DNA of 64,000 nucleotides from an uncultured Bartonella sp. Lineage in GTDB: Bacteria; Pseudomonadota; Alphaproteobacteria; Rhizobiales; Rhizobiaceae. The stretch lies in assembly GCF_946479275.1 (NCBI RefSeq), contig NZ_CAMLFE010000002.1, forward strand, positions 394,758 to 458,757, read 5' to 3'. The notes beneath the pieces were generated by a model, which worked only from the letters and a program-made list of their open reading frames with translations, did no database searches and had not been told where the DNA came from. Both the position numbers and the translations under genes were made by a program. This document shows, in pieces, positions 45,493 to 54,383 of this stretch (the first letter of the stretch is position 1; every line of letters begins with the position of its first letter).

Positions 45493-46149
45493 TCATTTTC
45501 CGTTTTGTTCGTTGCGATTCATAATGATCGATACCCGACCATTTTGCCCCGCGGATTTACAGCTTTCGAGAAAAGCTTTGCCTGTATCCATGTGGGCAGT
45601 CAATTTACAACCGGTCGCCACATTATCACCATCTGCCAAAATGACGCGTTTTCCTGTCAGAACCATCAATTTCGATTTGCCGTCAAAAACACCTTCATCA
45701 CCGGTCGCAACCTGTGTTGCCGTTTTGATATAGACTTTGCCGGATGCTTCCATTTTTTCAACACCCGTCGAGCCTAAGCCACCTGCACCGGCTGCCGCTG
45801 TTTTGGTGGCAGCATCCCCTTTGCCCTGATCGGAAGTGTCGCTTGCTGCATCGGACTTGTCTTTATTGGCGTCTTCAGGTGCTTTGGCGTAGTGGACTAT
45901 CAATTTCGATGTCCGCAAAATCCGGTCGCCCTGAACAACTGAAACATTGCCGGTAAAAATTGCAACGCCGTCCTTGTCACGCATTTCGAGATTGTCTGCA
46001 TTGAGTTCAACCGGCTCTTTCCCGCCGGAGAGATTGACACCGAAATTCGTCTGTTGAGCCAATGACGGCGTTTGCCCGAGGCTCATGAAAGCCAATCCTG
46101 TTGCCATCACTGCACCAAGGTTAGAAAAATACTGCTTTAAAGGCTTCAT
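45493..46149 (-). CDS. lptA: LPS transport periplasmic protein LptA
   Basis: A 218-residue periplasmic protein. A signal peptide covers about residues 1-31 (ending TPSLAQ). The OstA/LptA beta-jellyroll core contains VELNADNLEMRDKDGVAIFTGNV. An alanine- and glycine-rich, charged insertion of about 35 residues lies mid-domain and is longer than in Escherichia coli. LptA forms the bridge carrying LPS across the periplasm. The start at 46149 has GAGGATT upstream, better than an ATG at 46176. It lies between lptC and lptB. Confidence 0.9.
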   Translation of the reverse strand: MKPLKQYFSNLGAVMATGLAFMSLGQTPSLAQQTNFGVNLSGGKEPVELNADNLEMRDKDGVAIFTGNVSVVQGDRILRTSKLIVHYAKAPEDANKDKSDAASDTSDQGKGDAATKTAAAGAGGLGSTGVEKMEASGKVYIKTATQVATGDEGVFDGKSKLMVLTGKRVILADGDNVATGCKLTAHMDTGKAFLESCKSAGQNGRVSIIMNRNEQNGK

Positions 46150-46209
46150 TTTACAATCCTCAAATAAACGCGACACTGCTCATTTCAAAAGGCAAGGGTC
46201 TTTCGTTCC

Positions 46210-46857
46210 TTATTGCGCATTTGCGTTGTCAATGACAAGACTGACACCACGATTAAAAAACAACACTTGTCCATTATCACGTATTTGTAAACCGTTTGCC
46301 TTCAAATGTTGCCCGCCACGACGAATATCAACCGGTTGATCTGTACTCAACTGGCTGGTTGACAAATTGACATCGGCAGCTTCGAGTTTTGCCACCATTC
46401 CATCATTTGTTTTAACTTCGAAGGGTTTGTCGAATTGCAGGCGCCCGTTGACATTATCATAAAATGCGCCCACCGCATTGACCGCTGCTTCCCCGCGCTG
46501 TCCCAGGGGGAGCGTCGCGGCAATCTGCTGTAATTCGATCATTCCAGGGTGATGTGGATCCTGAATAGCTTTATTGGCTTTCAACGAATAGGGCTTATTG
46601 GCTGATGTATAACCTTCAAGCTTCGGATCGGTCATTGTCAATTGTCCGCCACTGCCCTGATCGCCGTTCAAAACGACAAGATCGCTCGTGCTTGGCGTTG
46701 CAAAAAACGTGAACCAGGAAAAAATCAATGCGATGACAATGGCTGCCACCGGCAAAAGAAACTTCAATATATGGACGCGCACTGAATGACGACGTGCAGC
46801 ATCAAAAACAGCATCAGATTTATAACTCGGTGAAAATATTTCTGAACTGTCGTCCAT
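46210..46857 (-). CDS. lptC: LPS export system protein LptC
   Basis: A 215-residue bitopic inner-membrane protein. A single membrane helix lies at about residues 33-54 (LLPVAAIVIALIFSWFTFFA). The periplasmic part has the LptC fold with LEGYTSANKPYSLKANKAIQD and KTNDGMVAKLEAADVNL. It couples LptB2FG to LptA. It is the first gene of lptC-lptA-lptB, with 60 nt before lptA. Its promoter should lie in the 46858-47283 gap. Confidence 0.92.
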   Translation of the reverse strand: MDDSSEIFSPSYKSDAVFDAARRHSVRVHILKFLLPVAAIVIALIFSWFTFFATPSTSDLVVLNGDQGSGGQLTMTDPKLEGYTSANKPYSLKANKAIQDPHHPGMIELQQIAATLPLGQRGEAAVNAVGAFYDNVNGRLQFDKPFEVKTNDGMVAKLEAADVNLSTSQLSTDQPVDIRRGGQHLKANGLQIRDNGQVLFFNRGVSLVIDNANAQ

Positions 46858-47283
46858 TCTGCCCCTAACAATCTTTTGAATTTGATAAAAACAATCGCCT
46901 AAACGAAGTTCCCATATACCAGTTCAATATTTAGAGCAATTGTACCCGCCATTCAACTTTTCATTAAACGACCTTGTTTTTAATTAGGACGACAATAAAA
47001 CGTGTAAACGAGAACAAAACAGGCAAAAACGCTTTTTTTTCAACGGTTTTTAACGGTCTTGAATAATTTTTTGATCAAACAGCGTTGACGAAATGCAATA
47101 GACAGACAATAAACTACCACAGAAATTGAATATTATAGTGAATGGCAAAGGACAACTGGCAGAATTTTTGAAACGGAATTCGAAATGACTGTCAGACATG
47201 GGATTATAAAATCACCGAATCGTAATGAGCCTTGATTTTGTAACGGGTCATTGTCACTAAGCCGATCAAAATTGGAGGCTGTT
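46858..47283. other. Divergent lptC/ihfB control region
   Basis: A gene-free, AT-rich gap read divergently by lptC (minus) and ihfB (plus). Only short frames without family character are present. I could not assign -35/-10 elements with confidence, and there is no LexA box. Confidence 0.45.
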
Positions 47284-47565
47284 TTGATTAAATCGGAACT
47301 TGTGCAAATTATCGCTAACCGTAACCCTCATCTTTTCCAAAGGGATATTGAAAATATTGTCAGCGCTGTATTTGATGAAATATCCACAGCTCTGGCTGAG
47401 GGAAATCGCGTAGAATTGCGCGGATTCGGGGCTTTTTCGGTTAAAAACCGGCCAGCGCGCTCCGGTCGCAATCCTCGTACAGGAGAAACGGTTTCGGTGG
47501 AAGAAAAATGGGTTCCGTTTTTTAAAACAGGCAAGGAATTACGTGACCGCTTGAACAACGAGTGA
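47284..47565 (+). CDS. ihfB: Integration host factor subunit beta
   Basis: A 93-residue DNA-bending protein of the HU/IHF family. It starts at a TTG (47284) with GGAGG 6 nt upstream, giving [10 protein letters not shown], the standard IHF-beta N-terminus. An earlier ATG at 47251 would add 11 unrelated residues. The DNA-intercalating arm is GRNPRTGE at residues 61-68, preceded by [21 protein letters not shown]-alpha is expected elsewhere. It is followed after 4 nt by lapA. Confidence 0.95.
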   Translation: MIKSELVQIIANRNPHLFQRDIENIVSAVFDEISTALAEGNRVELRGFGAFSVKNRPARSGRNPRTGETVSVEEKWVPFFKTGKELRDRLNNE

Positions 47566-47569
47566 AATC

Positions 47570-47905
47570 ATGAATCTGAAACAGATTGTTAGTTTGATAA
47601 TACTAATCCCTGTCGGCATCATCCTGATTGCTTTTATCATTGCCAATCGGGCGAGCGTTGCTTTAAGCCTCAATCCTTTTGACACAACGGATACTAGTCT
47701 TGTCTATCACGCTCCGTTGTTTGTCTGGCTTTTCCTTGCACTTGCAATTGGTATTATTATCGGCGGAATAACGGTCTGGTTTACCCAACATCGCTTCCGC
47801 AAGGCACTGAAAGATACACAAACCGAACTGCAAGGGCTTAAAATGGATATGTCGAAAAAGCCGGATTTGACTAAAACAGATCTGACAGTTGTCGACCATT
47901 CCTGA
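47570..47905 (+). CDS. LapA-domain (DUF1049) membrane protein
   Basis: A 111-residue protein with two membrane helices, IVSLIILIPVGIILIAFIIANR and PLFVWLFLALAIGIIIGGIT, and a charged cytoplasmic coiled-coil-like tail (RFRKALKDTQTELQGLK). The NRASVALSLNPF segment between the helices is typical of the LapA/YciS family, linked to LPS assembly in gammaproteobacteria. It sits 4 nt after ihfB, a conserved pairing in alphaproteobacteria. Exact function here is not known. Confidence 0.85.
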   Translation: MNLKQIVSLIILIPVGIILIAFIIANRASVALSLNPFDTTDTSLVYHAPLFVWLFLALAIGIIIGGITVWFTQHRFRKALKDTQTELQGLKMDMSKKPDLTKTDLTVVDHS

Positions 47906-48328
47906 ATAGTGATTTGAGGCCGTTCAAAGCAGAATTTTTCATTCATCTGCCTTTTGTGTTCAAGGATTTTTTAAAATTGTAACCAGCGCTCTGGAACAGA
48001 AGTTTAAGCAAATATTTTATTGTTTTTTGCCCGCTTTTTGGGTGACCGTTATCGTTTTTTTGAATATTCTCGACAACTAAAATTTTGCTTCTGCCATTAA
48101 AATTCCAACAATTTTTTTGGGAATATCAGCTTACCGGCCAATTCTCACTAAACCGCATAAGCAAAATGGCGAACGATTATCATGCCGGAATCTTGCATTC
48201 ATTTCCATAATGGAACGCGTTTGTCATTAGCCGAGACCGGTTTTAGAGTGTGCAAGAAAAATATACCTTTTTGAAAAAGATGTTTTATAAGCAAAGAACA
48301 CCCTGAAATTTATGGAAAATGCCAGATT
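47906..48328. other. Gap between lapA-like gene and the RNA methyltransferase
   Basis: About 420 nt without a credible open frame, RNA fold or clear terminator. The right end probably carries the promoter for the methyltransferase-lspA group. Confidence 0.4.
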
Positions 48329-49483
48329 GTGAAAGCACAACACCCAAAAGAAAAAAAGCGTGGATTTAAAATATCGCGCAACGGTGCTCCCTATAGTCCG
48401 AAAAAGGCCCCTGAAACGACGGATAGGCCTGAAAGACGGAAAACTGTGCGCGCCAATAATTCAGGAAAATTGCACAAAGCTCACACACCGGATGCCGCGG
48501 TGCGATCGCCTAAAGAGGTGCAGCGCGAAGACAAGGGTGGAAACACAGTAGAAGTGAAAGCCCACTTTTTACCTCGCCCGTCAGGAAAAAGACCCGAAGA
48601 AAAATTGCCGGTCATTCTCGAAACCGCCCCAAGCGAGAATTACGCATTGATTGACAGCGGTAATGGCCTGAAACTCGAGCGTTACGGGAATTTGCGCATT
48701 ATTCGCCCTGAAGGGCAAGCTTTATGGCAACCCGCATTAACTGAAAAAGATTGGCAGGATGTTGACGCGATTTTTACAGGGAATACCGATGAAGAAGGGA
48801 TGGGGCGCTGGAATTTTCCGAAACTTCCCCTTGGCGAAACATGGCCATTGTCATGGGATGGAATGCCGTTTCTCGGCCGCTTTACGTCATTTCGGCATGT
48901 CGGTGTCTTCCCCGAACAGGATGCCCATTGGCGTTTTATGGAAGAGCTTATTAAAAAAGCAAACCGCCCCGTCAAAGTATTGAACCTTTTTGGCTATACC
49001 GGCCTTGCCTCGCTTATTGCGGCAAGAGCGGGAGCCGAAGTCACCCATGTCGACGCGTCCAAAAAAGCGATCTTATGGGCCAAAGAAAATCAGGAAGTTG
49101 CACATTTGACAGATCGCCCCATTCGCTGGATCTGCGATGATGCGATGAAATTTGTCGAACGCGAAGGGCGCCGCGGCAAACATTATGACATTATTTTACT
49201 TGATCCGCCGGCTTATGGGCGCGGTCCCCATGGCGAGGTGTGGCAACTTTTCGATCATTTGCCCGACATGGTCAAAGGATGTCGCGCCATTTTATCCGAC
49301 AACCCGATTGCCGTGATATTGACTGCCTATTCTATTCGTGCCTCATTTTTCGCAATCCACGAATTGATGCGTGATGAATTTACCGGCCTTGGCGGGCGCA
49401 TCGAATCGGGTGAACTTATTTTGCGTGAAGAAAAAGCACAAAGAGCACTTTCGACTTCTCTTTTTAGCCGCTGGATTTTTTAA
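48329..49483 (+). CDS. Class I SAM-dependent rRNA methyltransferase (RlmI-like)
   Basis: A 384-residue methyltransferase. The first 90 residues are very basic and low in complexity. The Rossmann core begins VKVLNLFGYTGLASLIAARAG, followed by VDASKKAILWAKEN and the catalytic-type LLDPPAYGRG motif. Enzymes of this group (COG1092) methylate cytosine in 23S rRNA. The start is a GTG at 48329 with GGAAAATG some distance upstream, so the start is uncertain. The next gene begins 1 nt after its stop. Confidence 0.85.
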   Translation: MKAQHPKEKKRGFKISRNGAPYSPKKAPETTDRPERRKTVRANNSGKLHKAHTPDAAVRSPKEVQREDKGGNTVEVKAHFLPRPSGKRPEEKLPVILETAPSENYALIDSGNGLKLERYGNLRIIRPEGQALWQPALTEKDWQDVDAIFTGNTDEEGMGRWNFPKLPLGETWPLSWDGMPFLGRFTSFRHVGVFPEQDAHWRFMEELIKKANRPVKVLNLFGYTGLASLIAARAGAEVTHVDASKKAILWAKENQEVAHLTDRPIRWICDDAMKFVEREGRRGKHYDIILLDPPAYGRGPHGEVWQLFDHLPDMVKGCRAILSDNPIAVILTAYSIRASFFAIHELMRDEFTGLGGRIESGELILREEKAQRALSTSLFSRWIF

Positions 49484-49484
49484 T

Positions 49485-50336
49485 ATGACAACACAAAAAC
49501 AACACGGTCAGGTTAAAGAAATTACCTCGCTTGCCAATCCGATTATCAAGGATATGAAATCCTTGTCGCTTAAAAAAAATCGCGATCGTGAAGGCGTTTT
49601 CATGGCCGAAGGGTTGAAGCTTATTATTGATGCCCTTGATCTCGGCTGGACAATACGCACACTTCTGTTTTCCAAAGCCGGTCTTGGCAACCCGTTGATT
49701 GAAAAAACGGCAGCCCGCACAAAAGCTTCCGGTGGTCTCATTATCGAAGCAAACCAGAAGGTTATGGAATCGGTAACAAGGCGCGACAATCCACAAATGG
49801 TGGTTGGTGTTTTTGAACAACGCTGGCGTAATATATCGACATTAAATGCCAAGGGAGAGGATGTTTATATAGCGCTCGACCGCATCCGCGATCCCGGCAA
49901 TCTTGGAACCATTATTCGCACTGCCGATGCAGTAGGTGCAAAGGGGCTTATCCTTGTCGGCGATACAACCGACCCCTATTCGCTTGAGACTGTACGCGCA
50001 ACCATGGGTTCGATTTTTGCTCTTCCGCTTTTTAAATTAAGTGCCGACGAGTTTTTAAAATGGCGCACCGGATTTCATGGTCAAATCATCGGTACACACC
50101 TGAAAGGTTCCGTTGATTACCGCACAATCGACTATAAAAAGGGACCTATCATTCTTTTTATGGGCAACGAGCAACAAGGCCTTCCGGATAATCTTGCCGA
50201 TAGTTGCGATCAACTTGCCCGTATTCCGCAAGCGGGACGCGCTGATTCACTCAATCTTGCTGTGGCAACCGGTGTCATGCTTTATGAAATCCGCCGTCAT
50301 AACCTGACACTTGATCCGCGAGAGGCCCGTTCATGA
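49485..50336 (+). CDS. TrmH/SpoU-family RNA methyltransferase
   Basis: A 283-residue SPOUT methyltransferase. The N-terminal substrate-binding part reads ITSLANPIIKDMKSLSLKKNRDREG. The knotted SAM domain has DRIRDPGNLGTIIRTADA, LFMGNEQQGLP and the final RADSLNLAVATGVMLYE, all family signatures. It 2'-O-methylates rRNA or tRNA, with the site unknown. The start at 49485 is 1 nt after the preceding stop; longer frames read into the other gene. It overlaps lspA by 4 nt. Confidence 0.93.
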   Translation: MTTQKQHGQVKEITSLANPIIKDMKSLSLKKNRDREGVFMAEGLKLIIDALDLGWTIRTLLFSKAGLGNPLIEKTAARTKASGGLIIEANQKVMESVTRRDNPQMVVGVFEQRWRNISTLNAKGEDVYIALDRIRDPGNLGTIIRTADAVGAKGLILVGDTTDPYSLETVRATMGSIFALPLFKLSADEFLKWRTGFHGQIIGTHLKGSVDYRTIDYKKGPIILFMGNEQQGLPDNLADSCDQLARIPQAGRADSLNLAVATGVMLYEIRRHNLTLDPREARS

Positions 50337-50821
50337 AGGCAAAATCCCTCATCACACTTATAGTGGGACTTGTTATTACAGTTGGTCTTGATCAACTGAT
50401 CAAACATTGGGTAGTCAATAGGCTCGCTGTCGGAGAAGAAATCGACCTTTTGCCGTTTCTTTCACTTTATCATGCCCGCAACCCCGGAATTGCTTTTTCC
50501 ATGTTGTCATCCGTCTCCGATTGGGGGCTTATCGCATTGACATTTTGCATTATCTGTTTCGTCATCTGGTTATGGAAAAATGCAGGACCGGAAAAATCGC
50601 TATCGCGATTTGGCTTTCTGCTGGTGATCGGTGGCGCCATTGGCAATCTGATTGACCGCGTGCGGTTTCACTATGTCATTGATTACATTTCTTTCCACAT
50701 CAGTGATGTTTTCTCGTTTGCAATTTTCAACCTTGCTGACAGCTTCATAACGATCGGCGCTGTCCTGATCGTGCTCGATGAAGTGCTGCATTGGAAACGG
50801 GGAAAACGAAAAGCAGACTAA
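50333..50821 (+). CDS. lspA: Lipoprotein signal peptidase (SPase II)
   Basis: A 162-residue aspartyl protease with four membrane helices. The catalytic pair is Asp-117 in VIDYIS and Asp-136 in IFNLADSFI, in the conserved family context, and GNLIDRV precedes them. It removes signal peptides from diacylated prolipoproteins. The start overlaps the TrmH-type gene by 4 nt as ATGA, so they are coupled. The C-terminus is basic. Confidence 0.96.
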   Translation: MKAKSLITLIVGLVITVGLDQLIKHWVVNRLAVGEEIDLLPFLSLYHARNPGIAFSMLSSVSDWGLIALTFCIICFVIWLWKNAGPEKSLSRFGFLLVIGGAIGNLIDRVRFHYVIDYISFHISDVFSFAIFNLADSFITIGAVLIVLDEVLHWKRGKRKAD

Positions 50822-51490
50822 AATTTTCAACGCGTAATTGGGTTTGAAACATCCGCGGTCTATCGGCTCAAAATCTTGGCACGCTCGTCAGCAGATTTTC
50901 ATCCGCATTTCCTAAAGCTGAAAAACACTTTGGCTCGCGCGTTTTACCAAAATCATTCGCTCTTTTGTCTACACTTCAAATAGCAATTCTATACCAAGAG
51001 GATATTATCAGCGTCTTCAGCCTGCCGAAACAAAAAATAGCTCGAAACGGGCGCTTACACTTTTCTCTAAAGCTTGTTGAAAAACGTCCGGTTCGACACC
51101 CCCATCGTTCCCGAATTAATCAGCCCCGTCTTTTCCAAAACGGTTACGGCAAAGCTGTTTCGATTGGTCGTCAACCTTTATGCATTAACGGTCAAAAAGA
51201 ACAAAAAATCATATCCATTTTTGATACATCCGCTTTCTGACATCTGCATTTGCCATTTTTTTGACAGAAATAAAATCGCGGTTCTTAACTGGCTAACCCA
51301 GTTCAAGCTCCTAGAAACATACAAAAAAATCTATATTTACCAATTATTAATCGTATTTCGGGTCGATTGTGAATTGCCTTGAAAAAATCACTTTCCCGTC
51401 ATTGTCCTGCAACAAGAAAGTTCTAAATCGACAACAGAACATGATGTTGATTGATTTCAAATCAACAGCGCTTCAATAAGGAGCATTGAA
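50822..51490. other. Gene-free stretch after lspA
   Basis: About 670 nt with no supported gene. Two overlapping plus-strand frames (50965-51240 and 51074-51382) lack ribosome binding sites and family features and look like chance. No terminator or tRNA was found. The right end contains the ribosome binding site AAGGAGC of the OlsB-like gene. Confidence 0.45.
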
Positions 51491-52258
51491 ATGACAGCTT
51501 GTGCAAGAACAGTTCTGAAAACACCGGATAATGAAAGTTGCGATATGAGCGATTCCCTCTTACTTGCAACATTCGGTTCTTTGGAAGCCCGTCTGCGGAA
51601 AGCATCCAATGACCTTCAACAAAAGGTTTCACCATCAGCCCAAAAAAATGTGTCGGATGATCGCGACGAATGGGTGATGACTGTCAGTGATAAAGCACAC
51701 CCGCAAAATCCTGTTGCAAGTTGCCACATGACACTTACAAATGTTTTAGGTGCCAATCAAAATCTTGACGGGACGAGTCTCGGTGACAGTTTCGAAGTCG
51801 AAGGCGACCAGACTGCGCCGGTGATTTTGACAATCGCTCCTTTTGAATATTTTGACAAATCGAAGGCACATCGTGCCCAAGGGCTTTTATGGCAGGCGAT
51901 TTCGCACTTTTGCGTGCTCCAGAATGTCGATTACGTCATTGGAAGTCTGGCATTCAACAGCCGCTATCCGGCAGCGCATGCTTTGGAACTTTCCTATCTC
52001 TATCATTTTTGTCGGTCACAATCCGGACTTCATTTGCGTGCTGCCCATGGCGTGACCATGGATATTATGCCTGAAGAGGCAATCAAGCCCGATGAAGCAT
52101 TTTCTTCGCTCCCACCCATGCTGCGCTATTGCTTGCGTGTTGGAGCCAAGGTTGCGGATAATGCTGTCGTTGACCGTTCAAGCAACGAAACACGCGTATT
52201 TTTGCTGTTTCCGGCAAAAAAATATCGGCTGAATGATAGAGCGTTAGAAGTTCAGTGA
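51491..52258 (+). CDS. OlsB-like ornithine N-acyltransferase family protein, divergent
   Basis: A 255-residue GNAT-like protein. The C-terminal half matches OlsB-type enzymes, which acylate ornithine with 3-hydroxy-acyl-ACP to make lyso-ornithine lipid. LSYLYHFCRSQSGLHLR, LPPMLRYCLRVGAKV and NAVVDRSSNETRVFLLFP follow that family's order. The usual N-terminal stretch with an LRYRVFYEE-type motif is missing: after GSLEARLRKA comes a polar segment instead. The protein may have changed substrate or lost activity. The start at 51491 is supported by AAGGAGC. It stands alone before a probable terminator, and no olsA is adjacent. Confidence 0.65.
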   Translation: MTACARTVLKTPDNESCDMSDSLLLATFGSLEARLRKASNDLQQKVSPSAQKNVSDDRDEWVMTVSDKAHPQNPVASCHMTLTNVLGANQNLDGTSLGDSFEVEGDQTAPVILTIAPFEYFDKSKAHRAQGLLWQAISHFCVLQNVDYVIGSLAFNSRYPAAHALELSYLYHFCRSQSGLHLRAAHGVTMDIMPEEAIKPDEAFSSLPPMLRYCLRVGAKVADNAVVDRSSNETRVFLLFPAKKYRLNDRALEVQ

Positions 52259-52419
52259 TCGATTTTAGAAAGAAAGAGTCTTGAGAAACGGAAGCCATGA
52301 AATGCTACCGTTTTCTGAAATTTTAAAGCTATTTAAAACCCACTCATTTGCACCATCTTAAGCCGGCCAACTCTTTTGATTTATTAGCAGATTTCTAAAA
52401 AATACACCAGACGATATGA

Positions 52420-52455
52420 CCCCGTTTGGCAAAACAACGGGGGGATCGTTTTTTG
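52420..52455 (+). terminator. Probable terminator after the OlsB-like gene
   Basis: CCCCGTT (52420-52426) and AACGGGG (52436-52442) form a 7-bp stem; a run of six T follows after 6 nt. The gap before the T run makes this moderate. Confidence 0.55.
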
Positions 52456-52489
52456 GCGGTTTCACTAATTCCATTCCGATGCGTTAAAA

Positions 52490-53314
52490 TTAGTGGCTAT
52501 GTTTGGTGACAGAATGTTTTTTGTCATAATGTTTTACATCATCCACCTTTAGCCAATGGGCGGAAATTGCATTATATTCGCCATTTTTCTGCATCAAATG
52601 CAGCCATTGATCGACATAAAGTTTCCAACTGATATCGCCCTTCGGAAGCATGTAGCCTTTTTCGAAAAACTCCAAAGGCTTATCCGGGTTGACGGCGCAT
52701 AATGTCGGATAGTGACGTTTTTGATAAAGAGCTTCGGAAGCATCGGTAATCATGACGTCGGCTTTTTTGTCGACAAGATTTTTAAAAATCGTCGTATTGT
52801 CATGAAAGAGCTCGAGTTTGGCATTCGGCATATATTTTCTGACAAAGGCTTCATTGGTTCCGCCGGCGGGTTCGATTGCACGAACATTCTTGCGGTTAAG
52901 TGCATCCAACGTATTATATTTTTTTACGTCTTCACAGCGTACAAACGGAATTTTTCCATCCACATCAAGTGGTTCCGACATATAAACCTGTTGTTGGCGG
53001 GCAAGCGAAATCGAAATTCCGCCCATTGCAATATCACATTTGTCATCAAGGAAATCCGCCATCAGCGTTTTCCAGCTTGTTTGCACAAATTCAACCTCGG
53101 CACCAAGCGACTTGGCCAAAGAACGCGCCATGGAAATGTCGATGCCTTCATAGGTACCGTCAGTTTTCAAAAAGCTATAAGGTTTATAGTCGCCGGTGGT
53201 GCAAACACGTAATGTTTTAATGTCAAGGACATCATTGAGTTTCGACGCATCGGCTTGTGTCAGCATCAAGAACGAGCACCCCAAAAAGAGCATCATAAGA
53301 GTTTTCTTCATCAT
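52490..53314 (-). CDS. pheC: PheC-like periplasmic cyclohexadienyl dehydratase
   Basis: A 274-residue protein with a signal peptide (about residues 1-23, ending TQADAS) and a solute-binding-protein fold. LRVCTTGDYKPYSF, TSWKTLMADFLDDKCDIAMGG, GGTNEAFVRKYMPNA and MITDASEALYQKRHYP align, from memory, with Pseudomonas PheC. That enzyme converts prephenate to phenylpyruvate and arogenate to phenylalanine in the periplasm. The acidic residue in the TDASEA motif is kept. An ordinary amino-acid binding protein is the alternative; no permease genes are adjacent, which favours an enzyme. The start at 53314 uses an ATG-ATG pair after GGATGGGA. It lies 84 nt downstream of the LysR gene. Confidence 0.72.
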   Translation of the reverse strand: MMKKTLMMLFLGCSFLMLTQADASKLNDVLDIKTLRVCTTGDYKPYSFLKTDGTYEGIDISMARSLAKSLGAEVEFVQTSWKTLMADFLDDKCDIAMGGISISLARQQQVYMSEPLDVDGKIPFVRCEDVKKYNTLDALNRKNVRAIEPAGGTNEAFVRKYMPNAKLELFHDNTTIFKNLVDKKADVMITDASEALYQKRHYPTLCAVNPDKPLEFFEKGYMLPKGDISWKLYVDQWLHLMQKNGEYNAISAHWLKVDDVKHYDKKHSVTKHSH

Positions 53315-53398
53315 CGATCCCATCCGGCAGTTCATTATTCGTCTGACTGTTTTCTTTCCCACATTGTTTTAACCTTATTGCTTGTCGGTTTGATAAAA

Positions 53399-54280
53399 TC
53401 AGCCATCAAGCAAATCAATAAAAGCACCAACCGCTTTGGTTTTGAAGCGTTGCGGATTGAGTAACAGTAAAAAATCACGCTTTACGGATAAAAAATTCAA
53501 CCTTTCAACAAGTCCTGAGGCAAGCGAAGCCGAAGCTACACGTTTTGAAATGGCAGTCAGAGCATTTGATGCCGCAACCGCCGAAAGCACTGCTTCATTC
53601 GACGGGAAAGTCTGCATCACCTCAAGATCGGTGAAGTCATATCCATGGTTTGAAAGTGACTGCTCGAAAATGGCCCGTGTTCCTGAACCTTTTTCACGCA
53701 AAATCCACGGAAAGGCTGATATATCTTTAAACTTCGCATAAGTTTTTTTCGTAAGCGGGTGGTTTTTTGCGGCAATAGTGAACAATTCGTCATCTGCCAC
53801 TTTTTGACGATGGAGGTTTTCATTTTTGATAGTTCCTTCGGCAAAACCGATATCTGTTAGGCCTGATAGAACAGCATTTTCGACCTGTTCGGTGTTACCG
53901 ATCGACATTTTGACAGTTATCGCCGGATATAAATTGCGAAATTTTGCAATGACTGGTGGCAAAAAATAATTTGCAATTGTCTGGCTCGCATAGAGACCGA
54001 GTGCCCCACGTTTGAGACCGCTAAATTCACGCAAAGTTGTTTCGGAAAGTTTGACTTGCGCCAATGTGCGGCGACAATCTTCTACAAAGACAGAACCCGC
54101 ATCACTTAATTGGATGCGTCGTCCAATGCGATTAAAAAGGCGCACCTGATAATGTTCTTCAATCATGTGGATGGCACTGGAAACGGCTGAAGGTGTCAAT
54201 AAAAGAGCTTTCGCCGCTTCGGTCAAATGCTCGCGTTCGGCGACAGCCAGAAATATCCGCATCTGTTCAAATGTAATCAT
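53399..54280 (-). CDS. LysR-family transcriptional regulator
   Basis: A 293-residue LysR regulator. The N-terminal helix-turn-helix (FLAVAEREHLTEAAKALLLTPSAVSSAI) is followed by a periplasmic-binding-protein-like effector domain starting near residue 92. Regulators of this type resemble CysB/CbbR/YeiE-like proteins. It is divergent from the YeiH-type gene with a perfect palindrome between them, and upstream of pheC on the same strand. It probably controls the YeiH gene and itself, and possibly pheC. The effector is unknown. Confidence 0.9.
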   Translation of the reverse strand: MITFEQMRIFLAVAEREHLTEAAKALLLTPSAVSSAIHMIEEHYQVRLFNRIGRRIQLSDAGSVFVEDCRRTLAQVKLSETTLREFSGLKRGALGLYASQTIANYFLPPVIAKFRNLYPAITVKMSIGNTEQVENAVLSGLTDIGFAEGTIKNENLHRQKVADDELFTIAAKNHPLTKKTYAKFKDISAFPWILREKGSGTRAIFEQSLSNHGYDFTDLEVMQTFPSNEAVLSAVAASNALTAISKRVASASLASGLVERLNFLSVKRDFLLLLNPQRFKTKAVGAFIDLLDG

Positions 54281-54291
54281 TGCCGTGCCAA

Positions 54292-54310
54292 TGTTCGATC
54301 AAATCGAACA
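54292..54310. promoter_or_regulatory. Palindromic operator between LysR gene and YeiH-type gene
   Basis: TGTTCGATCAAATCGAACA has perfect 8-bp arms around CAA, with the T-N-A form of LysR-type sites. It lies 12-30 nt before the LysR start codon and about 74-92 nt before the YeiH start, the usual place for joint autorepression and activation. Confidence 0.65.
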
Positions 54311-54383
54311 ATTCATAACATATTTGAAAATTGATTACATGATTAAACAGCGCTAGCAGATTTTAAAAAAAGGATATTTCAAT

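Noticed and set aside
50965..51382. Two overlapping plus-strand open frames after lspA
   Set aside because: Neither has a ribosome binding site, a recognisable motif or a matching neighbour, and they occupy the same DNA in different frames.
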